Shown here in pieces: positions 18,238 through 25,444 of a stretch of DNA of 64,000 nt. The notes below the pieces were generated by a model that saw only the letters and a list, made by a program, of their open reading frames with translations, ran no database searches and was not told the DNA's origin. The stretch is from Stenotrophomonas sp. MMGLT7 (GTDB lineage Bacteria; Pseudomonadota; Gammaproteobacteria; Xanthomonadales; Xanthomonadaceae). The translations under genes were made by a program, and so were the position numbers. The stretch lies in NCBI RefSeq assembly GCF_021168555.1, contig NZ_JAJOZS010000012.1:1-64000 (forward strand), written 5' to 3'. How positions within the stretch are numbered: position 1 is the stretch's first letter; each line of letters starts with the position of its first letter.

Positions 18238-18969
18238 ATGCAGAGCCAGAAGCCAGAAATCCGAGTGCTGAGTGGAACCATCCGTAACCTCAAGTTGGAG
18301 AACACCACTGCGGAGGTGTTCTTTCGTACAGGTGATCGGGAGAGCATGGCGGCCACAGGCGCTTTGGCCGCCGCAATGGGCTTGGGGAGCATGGCGGCGG
18401 GTATGGCGGCTATGTCCACGGAAGAAACACGTGAGCCAGTGACGAAGGTCAGCTTTGATCTGGATGGAGAGTATGTGGAAGCGTTGTTATGGAACTGGCC
18501 GTTCAAAGAAGGCGACGCCGTCCAAGTGGTGGCAGAGGCTTCACTAAAAGGGTCTACTGGGTTTGCTGTGCTTGATCCGGCCAATAAAATAATTGCGCTT
18601 TATCCTCATGTCTCATCCGGTAGTAAAGCACACTGGAGAAATGTTGTTGCTCTTTCTATGGGGATGGCAGCAGCTATAGGCTTATTGATACTAATCATGT
18701 TTTTGTGTTTTTATGTATTCGGGGATGATATAGGGCTTGATGCCATCTTGAAGGGTGGAGGAGGGACAATTCTAGGTGTTTTCTTGATGTTCGCATGGCT
18801 TGGATATCGAATTGGCCGTCGCTTTCTTCCTTTTGTAAATATGGCCGAGCAGATATTTACAACGCTGGGCTGGAAAGACGTAGGCAACATCAATTTGCGC
18901 AAGATCACCAAGGCCAAGCGCAAGCCGAATGATCCGCCAGCGATGGGAGATAGTTACTTTAGGTACTAG
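18238..18969 (+). CDS. putative type VI secretion effector-like membrane protein
   Basis: 243 residues. The front has a soluble domain (IRVLSGTIRNLKLENTTAEV, then a Gly/Ala/Met-rich stretch at ~40-60 and KVSFDLDGEYVEALLWNWPF). Two membrane helices follow at about residues 141-161 and 177-196. The layout recalls proteins annotated in Xanthomonas as 'putative type VI secretion system effector'; that is from memory and unverified. It lies inside the T6SS island but is not coupled to an immunity-like gene. The last codons overlap the end of an IS481-type remnant on the other strand, so the natural C-terminus may have been cut and replaced (final residues SYFRY). Confidence 0.5.
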   Translation: MQSQKPEIRVLSGTIRNLKLENTTAEVFFRTGDRESMAATGALAAAMGLGSMAAGMAAMSTEETREPVTKVSFDLDGEYVEALLWNWPFKEGDAVQVVAEASLKGSTGFAVLDPANKIIALYPHVSSGSKAHWRNVVALSMGMAAAIGLLILIMFLCFYVFGDDIGLDAILKGGGGTILGVFLMFAWLGYRIGRRFLPFVNMAEQIFTTLGWKDVGNINLRKITKAKRKPNDPPAMGDSYFRY

Positions 18970-19415
18970 GTGTTTGGTCCCGGGATGAGGTGGTGCGGGT
19001 CGATCTTGAAGATCGATGGGTCTTTGGTCCAGGCCTCGCAAATGGCCTGGTAGGGCGTTCGCCACCGTAGGGTTTTGAGGTGCTTGGCGAAATTGTAGGC
19101 GGTGACGAAGGCCAGGACATGGTTTTTCAAGCTTTGCAGATCGTCGTAGCGGTACGTCTTGATCGTGGCGTCCTTGATCGTGCGGTTCATCCGTTCGGCT
19201 TGGCCATTAGTCCACGGGTGATAGGGTTTGGTCAGTCGGTGTTCGATTCCACTGGCGATGCAGACACGGTCAAAGATGTGCGGTCCCAGAAAGTGGCGGC
19301 TGGGTCCTTGGCGGTTTTTGGGAAGATCGGCGAAGGCCATGCCGTTATCGGTGAGCACGGTATGGATCTGGTAAGGAAAGACCTTGATCACCGCCTGCAG
19401 GAAGGCCGCTCCCTC
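18966..19415 (-). pseudogene. IS481-type transposase, C-terminal fragment
   Basis: About 141 codons of an integrase-core transposase: TDNGMAFADL (catalytic Asp), NGQAERMNRTIKDATIKT (catalytic Glu) and the end HHLIPGPNT, typical of IS481-family proteins. The N-terminal half is missing because the IS3 copy 2 begins at 19416. This is therefore an older insertion that was cut by a later one. It lies opposite to and overlaps the end of the gene at 18238. Confidence 0.75.
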
Positions 19416-19483
19416 GGTAATCCCCTCCAGATTAGCTGACGCCAGAAGTGGAATTTTCTCGTACGCTTTCCCGATGAGGTTCC

Positions 19484-19729
19484 ATGAAGAATTCCCGTTT
19501 TACCGATAGCCCAGATCATCGCCGTGCTCAAGCAAGCCGAAGGCGGCACGCCCGTGCCCGAACTGTGCCGCGAGCACGGCATCAGCTCGGCGACGTTCTA
19601 CAAGTGGCAGCAAGTTCGGCGGCATGGAGGTGTCCATGGTCGCGCGGATGAAGGAACTCGAGGAGGAGAACCGGCGTCTGAAGAAGATGTATGCCGACGC
19701 GCAGCTCAGCGCCGACCTTGTTGAAGTAA
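19484..19729 (+). pseudogene. IS3 OrfA with frameshifts (copy 2)
   Basis: Aligned to the intact orfA at 3891 it has an extra C near 19504 (GATAGCCCAG), two missing bases near 19607 (AAGTGGCAGC for AAGTGGCGCAGC) and an extra T near 19719 (GACCTTGTTG). The third change joins the end of orfA to the orfB frame. The element probably cannot make OrfA or a normal OrfAB and would need help in trans to move. Confidence 0.85.
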
Positions 19730-19743
19730 GCCCTGTCAAAAAA

Positions 19744-20571
19744 ATGGTGAGCCCATCTCAACGTCGGGAGATGGCCCGAACAGCGATCGAAGTCGGACGC
19801 ACGAACATCCGGCACGCCTGCCAGACCTTCGAGGTGATTGAGAGCTGCTATCGGTACCAGGCCAAGGCTTCGGACGAGGGCGCCCGGATCGCGGACTGGC
19901 TGGTGCGATTGACGACGACGTATCGCGACTGGGGCTTCGGCCTTTGCTTCCTGTACCTGCGTAACGTGAAGGGCTTTGGCTGGAACCACAAGCGGGTGTA
20001 CCGGATCTACCGGGAGTTGGAGTTGAACCTGCGGATCAAACCGAAGAAGCGACTTGTGCGCGAGGAGCCCGAACCGCTGGCGGTACCGGAATCGATCAAC
20101 AAGGTCTGGTCGATGGACTTCATGCACGACCAGTTGGCCGATGGTCGCAGCTTCCGGTTGTTAAACGTCCTGGATGACTTCAATTGCGAGGGGCTGGCGA
20201 TCGAGGTTGACCTGTCGCTGCCATCTGCCCGGGTGATCCGATCGTTGGAGCAGGTCATCGAGTGGCGCGGCAAGCCGCGCGTCATTCGCTGTGATAACGG
20301 GCCCGGATACATCAGCGGAGCACTGCTGGCGTGGGCAGAACGCAACGGCATCCGCATCGAGCACATCCAGCCGGGCAAGCCACAACAGAACGCCTACGTT
20401 GAACGTTACAACCGCACGGTTCGCTACGCCTGGCTGGCCCACACCCTGTTCGACACCATCGAGCAGGTGCAGGACAAGGCCATGCGCTGGCTATGGACTT
20501 ACAACCATGAGCGCCCGAACATGGCGCCAGGCAGCATCACGCCGATGCAGAAGTTGGCAATGGCCGCATAG
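19744..20571 (+). CDS. IS3-family transposase OrfB (integrase core)
   Basis: 275 residues with the complete DDE triad: WSMDFMHDQ (Asp), [10 protein letters not shown] (Asp) and [12 protein letters not shown] (Glu), preceded by the HTH_21-like N-terminal region ([14 protein letters not shown], here [18 protein letters not shown]). The continuous frame begins at 19624 because an insertion joined it to the orfA end; ATG 19744 matches the usual OrfB start. Catalytically it looks intact, but without OrfA it is probably inactive alone. Confidence 0.85.
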   Translation: MVSPSQRREMARTAIEVGRTNIRHACQTFEVIESCYRYQAKASDEGARIADWLVRLTTTYRDWGFGLCFLYLRNVKGFGWNHKRVYRIYRELELNLRIKPKKRLVREEPEPLAVPESINKVWSMDFMHDQLADGRSFRLLNVLDDFNCEGLAIEVDLSLPSARVIRSLEQVIEWRGKPRVIRCDNGPGYISGALLAWAERNGIRIEHIQPGKPQQNAYVERYNRTVRYAWLAHTLFDTIEQVQDKAMRWLWTYNHERPNMAPGSITPMQKLAMAA

Positions 20572-20610
20572 GTCCACTTTTGGTAACTGCTAAAAAAGGG
20601 GGGGATTACC

Positions 20611-20699
20611 GGGCGATGCACTTCGGAAACAACAAAACAGGCAAGTTCGGCGATCTGGAATCGCAGGCAGAAGCCACTAAGGCATTTGGGGCTGCCTGA
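20611..20699 (+). pseudogene. tail of an effector module (remnant I)
   Basis: Directly after the right end of the IS3 element the frame reads AMHFGNNKTGKFGDLESQAE and ends TKAFGAA, with the aromatic-Phe-Gly pattern of the CYFGKF tails. Its TGA (20697-20699) is followed by TATG, the same TGATATG junction seen at 886 and 2222. The IS (or a later deletion) removed the rest of the toxin module. It explains the position of the immunity-like gene that follows. Confidence 0.6.
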
Positions 20700-20700
20700 T

Positions 20701-21696
20701 ATGTTGACTGGCTGGTATCCGCCCTTCAAGTATGGTCGCAGTCTGAATGATGACGAGCGGCAGAGCCATCTGGCCTACGACAAGCCGCAGAATTTCAGTC
20801 CGGATGATGCCGTCGGCATGACTCGGCTCAATTCGACATACGTCGAATTCGTGGATAGGACATTTAAAGTTAAGGGGATGGCGGCAACTCTGCTTTCTTT
20901 TGTTTTTTGTGAATTTTTTTTCTTATTTTTTATTTATATGGCTGGATTTTTAATGGGGATGGACGATGATGTTTGGGGTTCCATACTAGGGTTGGTTGTA
21001 TTGGCTGTTCCCCTGGTCGGATTTCCATTTTTTGTGTGGCACATTCATCTCCGCAAAGACCTGTTCCAGTACACCTATTACCCTATCCGCTTCAATCGCA
21101 GGACCCGCAAGGTTCACTTCTTCCGCCACAACGGCCCCGGTGGCGTGGTGACGGTGCCGTGGGGAGATGCGAACGTTTATTTCCACGTCGGTCACGGCGG
21201 CCAGAACAAGCATCTACGTGACCTGCGCTGCCACCTTCTGGACCCAAACCGGCAGGTGTTACAGACCTTCACCGTCGGCCACTTCTGGCCGCACGAGAAT
21301 TATGTCCGCGAAGAGTGGGAGTTGATTCGCCGCTACATGGAGCAGGGACCGGAACACTGCTACGACGACGAGCGTGACCGTGTGATCACACTTTCGCTGA
21401 AGGACACGCTGCACAACTGCTGGATGTTCGTTTGCATGCTGATGGGGACGACGTTGTTCCCATTGCGGTTCAATCTTTTGTTTCCGGTCTACGGAGCACT
21501 GGCGCTGAGCCGCTGGCTGACCTTCCAGAGCTGCCGCAAGCCTGTTTTCCCAGCAGATATTGAGGCCGAATGTGCGATCGCCCCGGACGACCCGTATCAA
21601 TTGCCCGAACCCTCGTTCATGGCCGAGTTTGCGGAAGACAGGGCCATCTACAAGCGGGCCGAGGAGCGCTTCCGTAGTCGGCAGCATTGGAAGTGA
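20701..21696 (+). CDS. putative T6SS immunity protein (paralog 8)
   Basis: 331 residues. The ATG at 20701 is chosen over an upstream TTG (20686) because of the TGATATG junction. Two membrane segments lie at about residues 62-85 and 95-118, followed by the signature YYPIRFNRRTRKVHFFRHNG with TVPWGD, then LIRRYMEQGPEHCYDDERD and a hydrophobic stretch near 240-270. A charged C-terminus (EDRAIYKRAEERFRS) replaces the terminal helix of paralogs 1 and 2. The cognate toxin is reduced to the tail at 20611. Last member of the array before xthA. Confidence 0.7.
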   Translation: MLTGWYPPFKYGRSLNDDERQSHLAYDKPQNFSPDDAVGMTRLNSTYVEFVDRTFKVKGMAATLLSFVFCEFFFLFFIYMAGFLMGMDDDVWGSILGLVVLAVPLVGFPFFVWHIHLRKDLFQYTYYPIRFNRRTRKVHFFRHNGPGGVVTVPWGDANVYFHVGHGGQNKHLRDLRCHLLDPNRQVLQTFTVGHFWPHENYVREEWELIRRYMEQGPEHCYDDERDRVITLSLKDTLHNCWMFVCMLMGTTLFPLRFNLLFPVYGALALSRWLTFQSCRKPVFPADIEAECAIAPDDPYQLPEPSFMAEFAEDRAIYKRAEERFRSRQHWK

Positions 21697-22028
21697 CGAC
21701 ACGGCAGCGTAAGCAGAAGGGCAAGGAACAGGCGACGACGGGCCGCGCGACGATGGGCATCTTGTTCGGTGACATCACAGGCCGCGCTGGGCATGCACGG
21801 ATTGAAAGCGTGCCAGGCTGCATACCTATGACTGCCTACCGGACACTCATGGCGCCGGCGCCGCCATTCCACCTCATCTGGACGATGCGCAATGGCAGTA
21901 CGCTACTCAATACGAAACTGTCCGGGACCTGCTAGTGATCTGTGGCTTACGAGCAGGGCTGGCGCGAAGGCAGCCGGCATGCGGTGATCCGGGCAGACGT
22001 CCTCATATGCGATGATCCCCGCGCCTGA
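21697..22028. other. intergenic stretch at the island edge
   Basis: A weak open frame (ATG 21753 to about 21935, MGILFGDITGRAGHARI...) has no recognisable family, and I do not trust it as a gene. From about 22003 the sequence becomes the xthA leader region that is duplicated at about 13250. No IS end, tRNA or terminator was seen. Confidence 0.4.
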
Positions 22029-22048
22029 ATCCCGCGCGTTCGCGGGAT
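22029..22048 (+). promoter_or_regulatory. leader hairpin upstream of xthA
   Basis: Perfect stem ATCCCGCG/CGCGGGAT with loop CGTT, 25 bases before the mini-ORF and 63 before the xthA start. The duplicate at 13280-13299 keeps the stem through two compensating base-pair changes (C-G to T-A and G-C to A-T) and an identical loop. This suggests a structure under selection, as RNA or as a protein-binding palindrome. No T-run follows. Confidence 0.6.
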
Positions 22049-22073
22049 GGATCGATCGACGAGGAAACACGAC

Positions 22074-22115
22074 ATGACCGGGTCGCATGCAAGCCCATGG
22101 CCGCGCCTGCCATGA
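22074..22115 (+). CDS. 13-codon leader mini-ORF overlapping xthA
   Basis: MTGSHASPWPRLP then TGA, preceded by GACGAGGAAACACGAC. The TGA overlaps the xthA ATG at 22112 (ATGA). The duplicate at 13322 has the same 13-codon length, the same MTGS start, the same Trp at residue 9 and final Pro, and the same overlap, with many substitutions but no indels. It may couple translation of xthA or act as a leader peptide. Confidence 0.4.
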   Translation: MTGSHASPWPRLP

Positions 22116-22882
22116 AAATCGCCAGCTGGAACGTCAATTCGCTCAACGTGCGCCTGCCGCACCTGGAGCAGTGGCTGCGCGGCTTCGCGCCGGACGTGGT
22201 GGGGTTGCAGGAAACCAAGCTGGAAGATGCGCGGTTTCCCGATGCGGTGCTGGCCGGACTGGGCTATCGCAGCGTGTTCGCCGGGCAGAAGACCTACAAT
22301 GGCGTGGCGATCCTGTCGCGCGAGCCGGCGCAGGACGTGCAGGTCGGCATTCCCGGGTTCGACGACGAGCAGAGGCGGGTGATCGCCGCCACCGTGGGCG
22401 ACGTTCGCATCGTCAACCTGTACGTGGTCAATGGCCAGGACGTAGGCACGGACAAGTACGCCTACAAGCTGCGCTGGCTCGATGCGGTGCACGGCTGGCT
22501 GGGCGAGGAGTTGAACCGCCATCCGAAGCTGGTGGTGCTGGGCGATTTCAACATCGCCCCGGACGCGCGCGACGTCCACGATCCGCTGGTGTGGAACGAG
22601 GACCACATCCTCACCTCCACCGCCGAGCGCGCGGCGCTGGGCAGGCTGCAGGCGCTGGGGCTGCACGACGCCTTCCGCCTGCACAACCAGGAGGCGGGCA
22701 TCTTCAGCTGGTGGGACTACCGCGCCGCCGGGTTCCGCCGCGACCTCGGCCTGCGCATCGACCTGACGCTGGTGTCCGACGCGCTTCGGCCCGTGGCGGC
22801 CGAGGCCGGCATCGACCGCGAGCCGCGCACCTGGGAGCGGCCCAGCGACCATGCGCCGGCCTGGGTGCGGCTGGGAAGCTGA
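22112..22882 (+). CDS. xthA: exodeoxyribonuclease III
   Basis: 256 residues of the endonuclease/exonuclease/phosphatase fold: [20 protein letters not shown] at the start, the catalytic GLQETKLED (metal-binding Glu), NLYVVNGQ, VVLGDFNIAPDARDV (Asp/Asn active site) and the C-terminal WERPSDHAPAWVRL (catalytic Asp-His). It repairs abasic sites and acts 3'-5' on duplex DNA. An in-frame ATG exists at 22097, but 22112 is preferred: it gives the family-typical N-terminus, and the duplicated 5' end at 13360 lacks the upstream ATG. The gene borders the T6SS island. Confidence 0.95.
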   Translation: MKIASWNVNSLNVRLPHLEQWLRGFAPDVVGLQETKLEDARFPDAVLAGLGYRSVFAGQKTYNGVAILSREPAQDVQVGIPGFDDEQRRVIAATVGDVRIVNLYVVNGQDVGTDKYAYKLRWLDAVHGWLGEELNRHPKLVVLGDFNIAPDARDVHDPLVWNEDHILTSTAERAALGRLQALGLHDAFRLHNQEAGIFSWWDYRAAGFRRDLGLRIDLTLVSDALRPVAAEAGIDREPRTWERPSDHAPAWVRLGS

Positions 22883-22886
22883 GGCA

Positions 22887-23309
22887 ATGGCCGGACCTGC
22901 ATCCGTGGCCGTGCGCGAGGTGGCCGGTACCCCGGTTGGACCGGTGCATATGCTGCGCTGTCACTGCGGAACCGTGGTAATCGAACTGCAGTTGCCCGAC
23001 GGCATCGTCGATCCGCGTCGCTGCGATTGCTCGCTGTGCCGTCGCCGCGGTGCGATCGTCGCCTCGGTGCCGCTGGCCGGGCTGCGGGTGCTGCAGGGCG
23101 AGGACGCGCTGCGCCTGTACCAGTTCAACACGTTCACCGCCGAGCACTGGTTCTGTGGCCGATGTGGCATCTATACCCACCATCGCCGTCGTTCGAACCC
23201 GCAACAGTACGGTTACAACGTCGGCTGCCTGGACGGGGTGAACCCGTATGCGCTGGAAGTGGCGATTCCGGTCGAGGATGGCGTCCACCATCCTGCCGAC
23301 CGGACATGA
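22887..23309 (+). CDS. GFA-family (CENP-V/formaldehyde-activating enzyme-like) protein
   Basis: 140 residues. The zinc-binding cysteine pattern of the GFA fold is clear: CHCGTVVIEL, RRCDCSLCRRRG and WFCGRCGIYTHH, then RSNPQQYGYNVGCLDGVNP. Members bind zinc; a glutathione-formaldehyde role is established for only a few, so substrate is unknown here. The ATG at 22887 is 4 bases after xthA, suggesting one transcript; ATG at 22950 (MLRCHCG) is an alternative start closer to the domain. Confidence 0.8.
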   Translation: MAGPASVAVREVAGTPVGPVHMLRCHCGTVVIELQLPDGIVDPRRCDCSLCRRRGAIVASVPLAGLRVLQGEDALRLYQFNTFTAEHWFCGRCGIYTHHRRRSNPQQYGYNVGCLDGVNPYALEVAIPVEDGVHHPADRT

Positions 23310-23382
23310 AGGAACGGCAGGACGATCATTTTTCACGGCGAAGCCGCCCGCAGGGTGACGCACGGGGATGTGCGTCATGAAA

Positions 23383-23404
23383 AAGCCCGGCTGGAGCCGG
23401 GCTT
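23383..23404 (-). terminator. Rho-independent terminator of the GlsB-like gene
   Basis: Stem AAGCCCGGC/GCCGGGCTT with loop TGGA. On the minus strand it is followed by a T-run (the AAAAA at 23380-23384 on the plus strand), placed 25 bases past the stop of the gene at 23429. It may also stop plus-strand transcription from xthA. Confidence 0.85.
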
Positions 23405-23428
23405 GGTTGGGCGTGGCGCGCAAGGGGC

Positions 23429-23680
23429 TCAGCGCACGCTCTTTCGTGTGAACAGGTTGACGATGGCCAACAGGATCACCGCGCCGATCAGCGAGAACAG
23501 GAACGTGCGGATGGTGATCGCCTCGTTGATGCCGCCACCGAACAGCCAGCCGGCGATCAGCGCGCCGATGATGCCGACCACGATGTTGAGGATGATGCCT
23601 TGTTGCGCGTCGCGGCGCATGATGATGCTGGCGAGCCAGCCGACGATGCCGCCCACGATCAGCCAGATGATGATGCCCAT
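23429..23680 (-). CDS. GlsB/YeaQ/YmgE-family stress-associated membrane protein
   Basis: 83 residues, three hydrophobic segments (about 2-20, 28-48 and 58-78) rich in Gly and Ile, with IVGGIVGWLAS and GALIAGWLFGG as in the transglycosylase-associated (YeaQ) family. These are small inner-membrane proteins often induced in stationary phase; molecular function is not established. Own terminator downstream; about 130 bases separate its start from the divergent phosphopantetheinyl transferase. Confidence 0.85.
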   Translation of the reverse strand: MGIIIWLIVGGIVGWLASIIMRRDAQQGIILNIVVGIIGALIAGWLFGGGINEAITIRTFLFSLIGAVILLAIVNLFTRKSVR

Positions 23681-23810
23681 GTTGAGTTCTCCTTCGCGTC
23701 AGGCACCCGGATCGGTGCTGCAGCGATATTCAAGACGGTCGCCCGTGAAATGCCCGTGTAACAGCCTGGCCGCGCCTGTATCGATGTTCGATTTGGTGGA
23801 GGAGGCGTGA

Positions 23811-24416
23811 ATGCAGCCGGCATGCGAGACATGTCCCGGGGACGACTGGCGGTTCGGTCCGGTGCGGGTGTGGCGCCGCTCGCACCGTCCAGGCGATCGC
23901 GGCGAGCCGCAGGCGCGGCAGTTGCTGTCGGCGGCCCTGCAGGTGGACGCCGCCGCCGTGCCGGTGCGGCGCGAGGAGCGCGGGCGGCCGTGGCTGGACC
24001 AGCCCTTCGCTCGCTATGGCACCGGCTGGAGCCATAGCGGCGACCAGCTGCTGGTGGCGCTGGGCGAGAACGTCCGCCTGGGCGTGGACCTGGAGCGCAT
24101 CCGCGCGCGGCCGCGGATGCTGGAGATCGCTCGCCGCTACTTCCATGCAGACGAGGTCGCCGCGCTCGACGATGCGCCGTCCGGCCAGGCGCGCGAGCTG
24201 TTGTTCTTCCGCCTGTGGTGCGCCAAGGAGGCGCTGCTGAAGGCGCACGGGCACGGCATTTCCTTCGGCCTGCACCGGCTGGCCTTCGCCGATGGTCCGC
24301 AGGGCCTGCGGCTGCGCTGGTGCGATCCGGCGCTGGGACGCGCCGGGCAGTGGCACCTGCACGAATGGCTGGCGGCACCCGGCTATCGCGCCGCGCTGGC
24401 GTGGTATTCGATCTGA
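23811..24416 (+). CDS. 4'-phosphopantetheinyl transferase (Sfp/HetI type)
   Basis: 201 residues with the two family motifs: LGVDLERIR (about residues 88-96, metal-binding Asp and Glu) and LWCAKEALLKAHG (about 138-150). The enzyme moves phosphopantetheine from CoA to a carrier-protein serine. It is of the Sfp/HetI class rather than AcpS, so it likely serves secondary-metabolite or polyketide/nonribosomal carriers, which in this family of bacteria include pigment and toxin synthesis. GGAGGAGG lies 6 bases before the ATG. Confidence 0.85.
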   Translation: MQPACETCPGDDWRFGPVRVWRRSHRPGDRGEPQARQLLSAALQVDAAAVPVRREERGRPWLDQPFARYGTGWSHSGDQLLVALGENVRLGVDLERIRARPRMLEIARRYFHADEVAALDDAPSGQARELLFFRLWCAKEALLKAHGHGISFGLHRLAFADGPQGLRLRWCDPALGRAGQWHLHEWLAAPGYRAALAWYSI

Positions 24417-24606
24417 ACAACCGGCCGGCGCGGCCTGGCTGCCTCCATGCCGACGAACGACTCCCCCTTCTCCTGCCGGCCCGACGGGTGGATGGAGGAA
24501 CCCCGGACATGGAGCGGTCGCGGCATCGCCGCCATCACCCGGTCGGTCGTCTTAGCCCGTGCGCAAGGTGCGCCGCCCCGGTGCGCCGGCCTGCGATAAT
24601 CGCCCG

Positions 24607-25251
24607 ATGACTACCGCTTCCCTTCCCGCCGAGGTGGCGACCGACCTCGACCACGGCCTGCGCGCGCTGGGCCTGGACCCGGCCGCGCTGGCGCCGTCGC
24701 TGTTGGCCTACCTGGCGCTGCTGGAGCGCTGGAACCGCACCTACAACCTCACCGCGATCCGCGACCCGCGGCAGATGGTCACCCGCCACCTGCTCGATTC
24801 GCTGGCGATGCAGCCGTTCGTCGCGGCCGGCACCCTGGCCGACCTCGGCACCGGCCCCGGCCTGCCGGGCATCCCGCTGGCGATCGCGCGGCCGCGGCTG
24901 CAGGTCACGCTGGTGGAGAGCAACGGCAAGAAGGCGCGGTTCCTGCGCGAGGCGGTGCGCCAGCTCGGTCTGGGCAACGCCCGCGTGGCCGAGTCGCGCG
25001 CCGAGGCACTGGACGAACCGGCCGCCTACGACCATCTCACCGCGCGCGCGCTCGACACCCTGGCCGGGATCATCGGCGTCGGCGGCCACCTGCTGCGCCC
25101 GGGCGGCAGCCTGCTGGCGATGAAGGGCGTGCACCCGCACGAGGAGATCGCCGCGCTGCCGCCCGGCTGGACGCTGCAGGCGGTACATCCGCTGCGGGTG
25201 CCGGGCCTGGACGGCGAGCGCCACCTGGTGGTGGTGCGCAAGCAGGGCTGA
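24607..25251 (+). CDS. rsmG: 16S rRNA (guanine527-N7)-methyltransferase
   Basis: 214 residues with [12 protein letters not shown] near residue 42, the SAM-binding loop [16 protein letters not shown] (about 78-93), [15 protein letters not shown] and LTARAL, all typical of RsmG (GidB). It methylates G527 in 16S rRNA. The ATG at 24607 is preferred over an upstream GTG. It stands before parA-parB, the classic near-origin arrangement in many bacteria, although no oriC or parS site was recognised here. Confidence 0.95.
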   Translation: MTTASLPAEVATDLDHGLRALGLDPAALAPSLLAYLALLERWNRTYNLTAIRDPRQMVTRHLLDSLAMQPFVAAGTLADLGTGPGLPGIPLAIARPRLQVTLVESNGKKARFLREAVRQLGLGNARVAESRAEALDEPAAYDHLTARALDTLAGIIGVGGHLLRPGGSLLAMKGVHPHEEIAALPPGWTLQAVHPLRVPGLDGERHLVVVRKQG

Positions 25252-25444
25252 GCCCGAGGCGGCGCGAGGACCAGGCCCGACGCGGCCGGTGCGCGCGGTG
25301 TGCGGGCTCCGGGAGCGTCGGGGGTGTGGCCCCGGCCTGTGCGGGCACGGCGGGTCCGCGGCCGGCGCGGCGGCGGACCGGTTTCGCAGATCGGGCCGGC
25401 AGGTCGCATAATGGCCGGTCCCACTCCCTCCCGCGAGACCCCGC

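Larger units (their letters stand above)
19416..20610 (+). mobile_element. IS3-family element, full length (copy 2)
   Basis: 1195 bp bounded by perfect 10-bp terminal inverted repeats GGTAATCCCC and GGGGATTACC; the similarity continues inward (TTAGC...CCAGAAGTGG against TTAGC...CCAAAAGTGG). It holds a damaged orfA and an intact orfB. The flanks do not form a target duplication: left is the IS481 remnant, right an effector tail. This indicates rearrangement after insertion rather than a simple hop. It shares most of its left 870 bases with copy 1 at 3814. Confidence 0.9.

Noticed and set aside
21753..21935. Small gene after the last immunity-like gene
   Set aside because: No ribosome-binding site, no recognised motif and odd composition; probably chance.
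22097..22111. ATG 22097 as the xthA start
   Set aside because: The duplicated xthA leader at 13345 has no ATG there, while the ATG at 22112 is conserved and gives the normal N-terminus.
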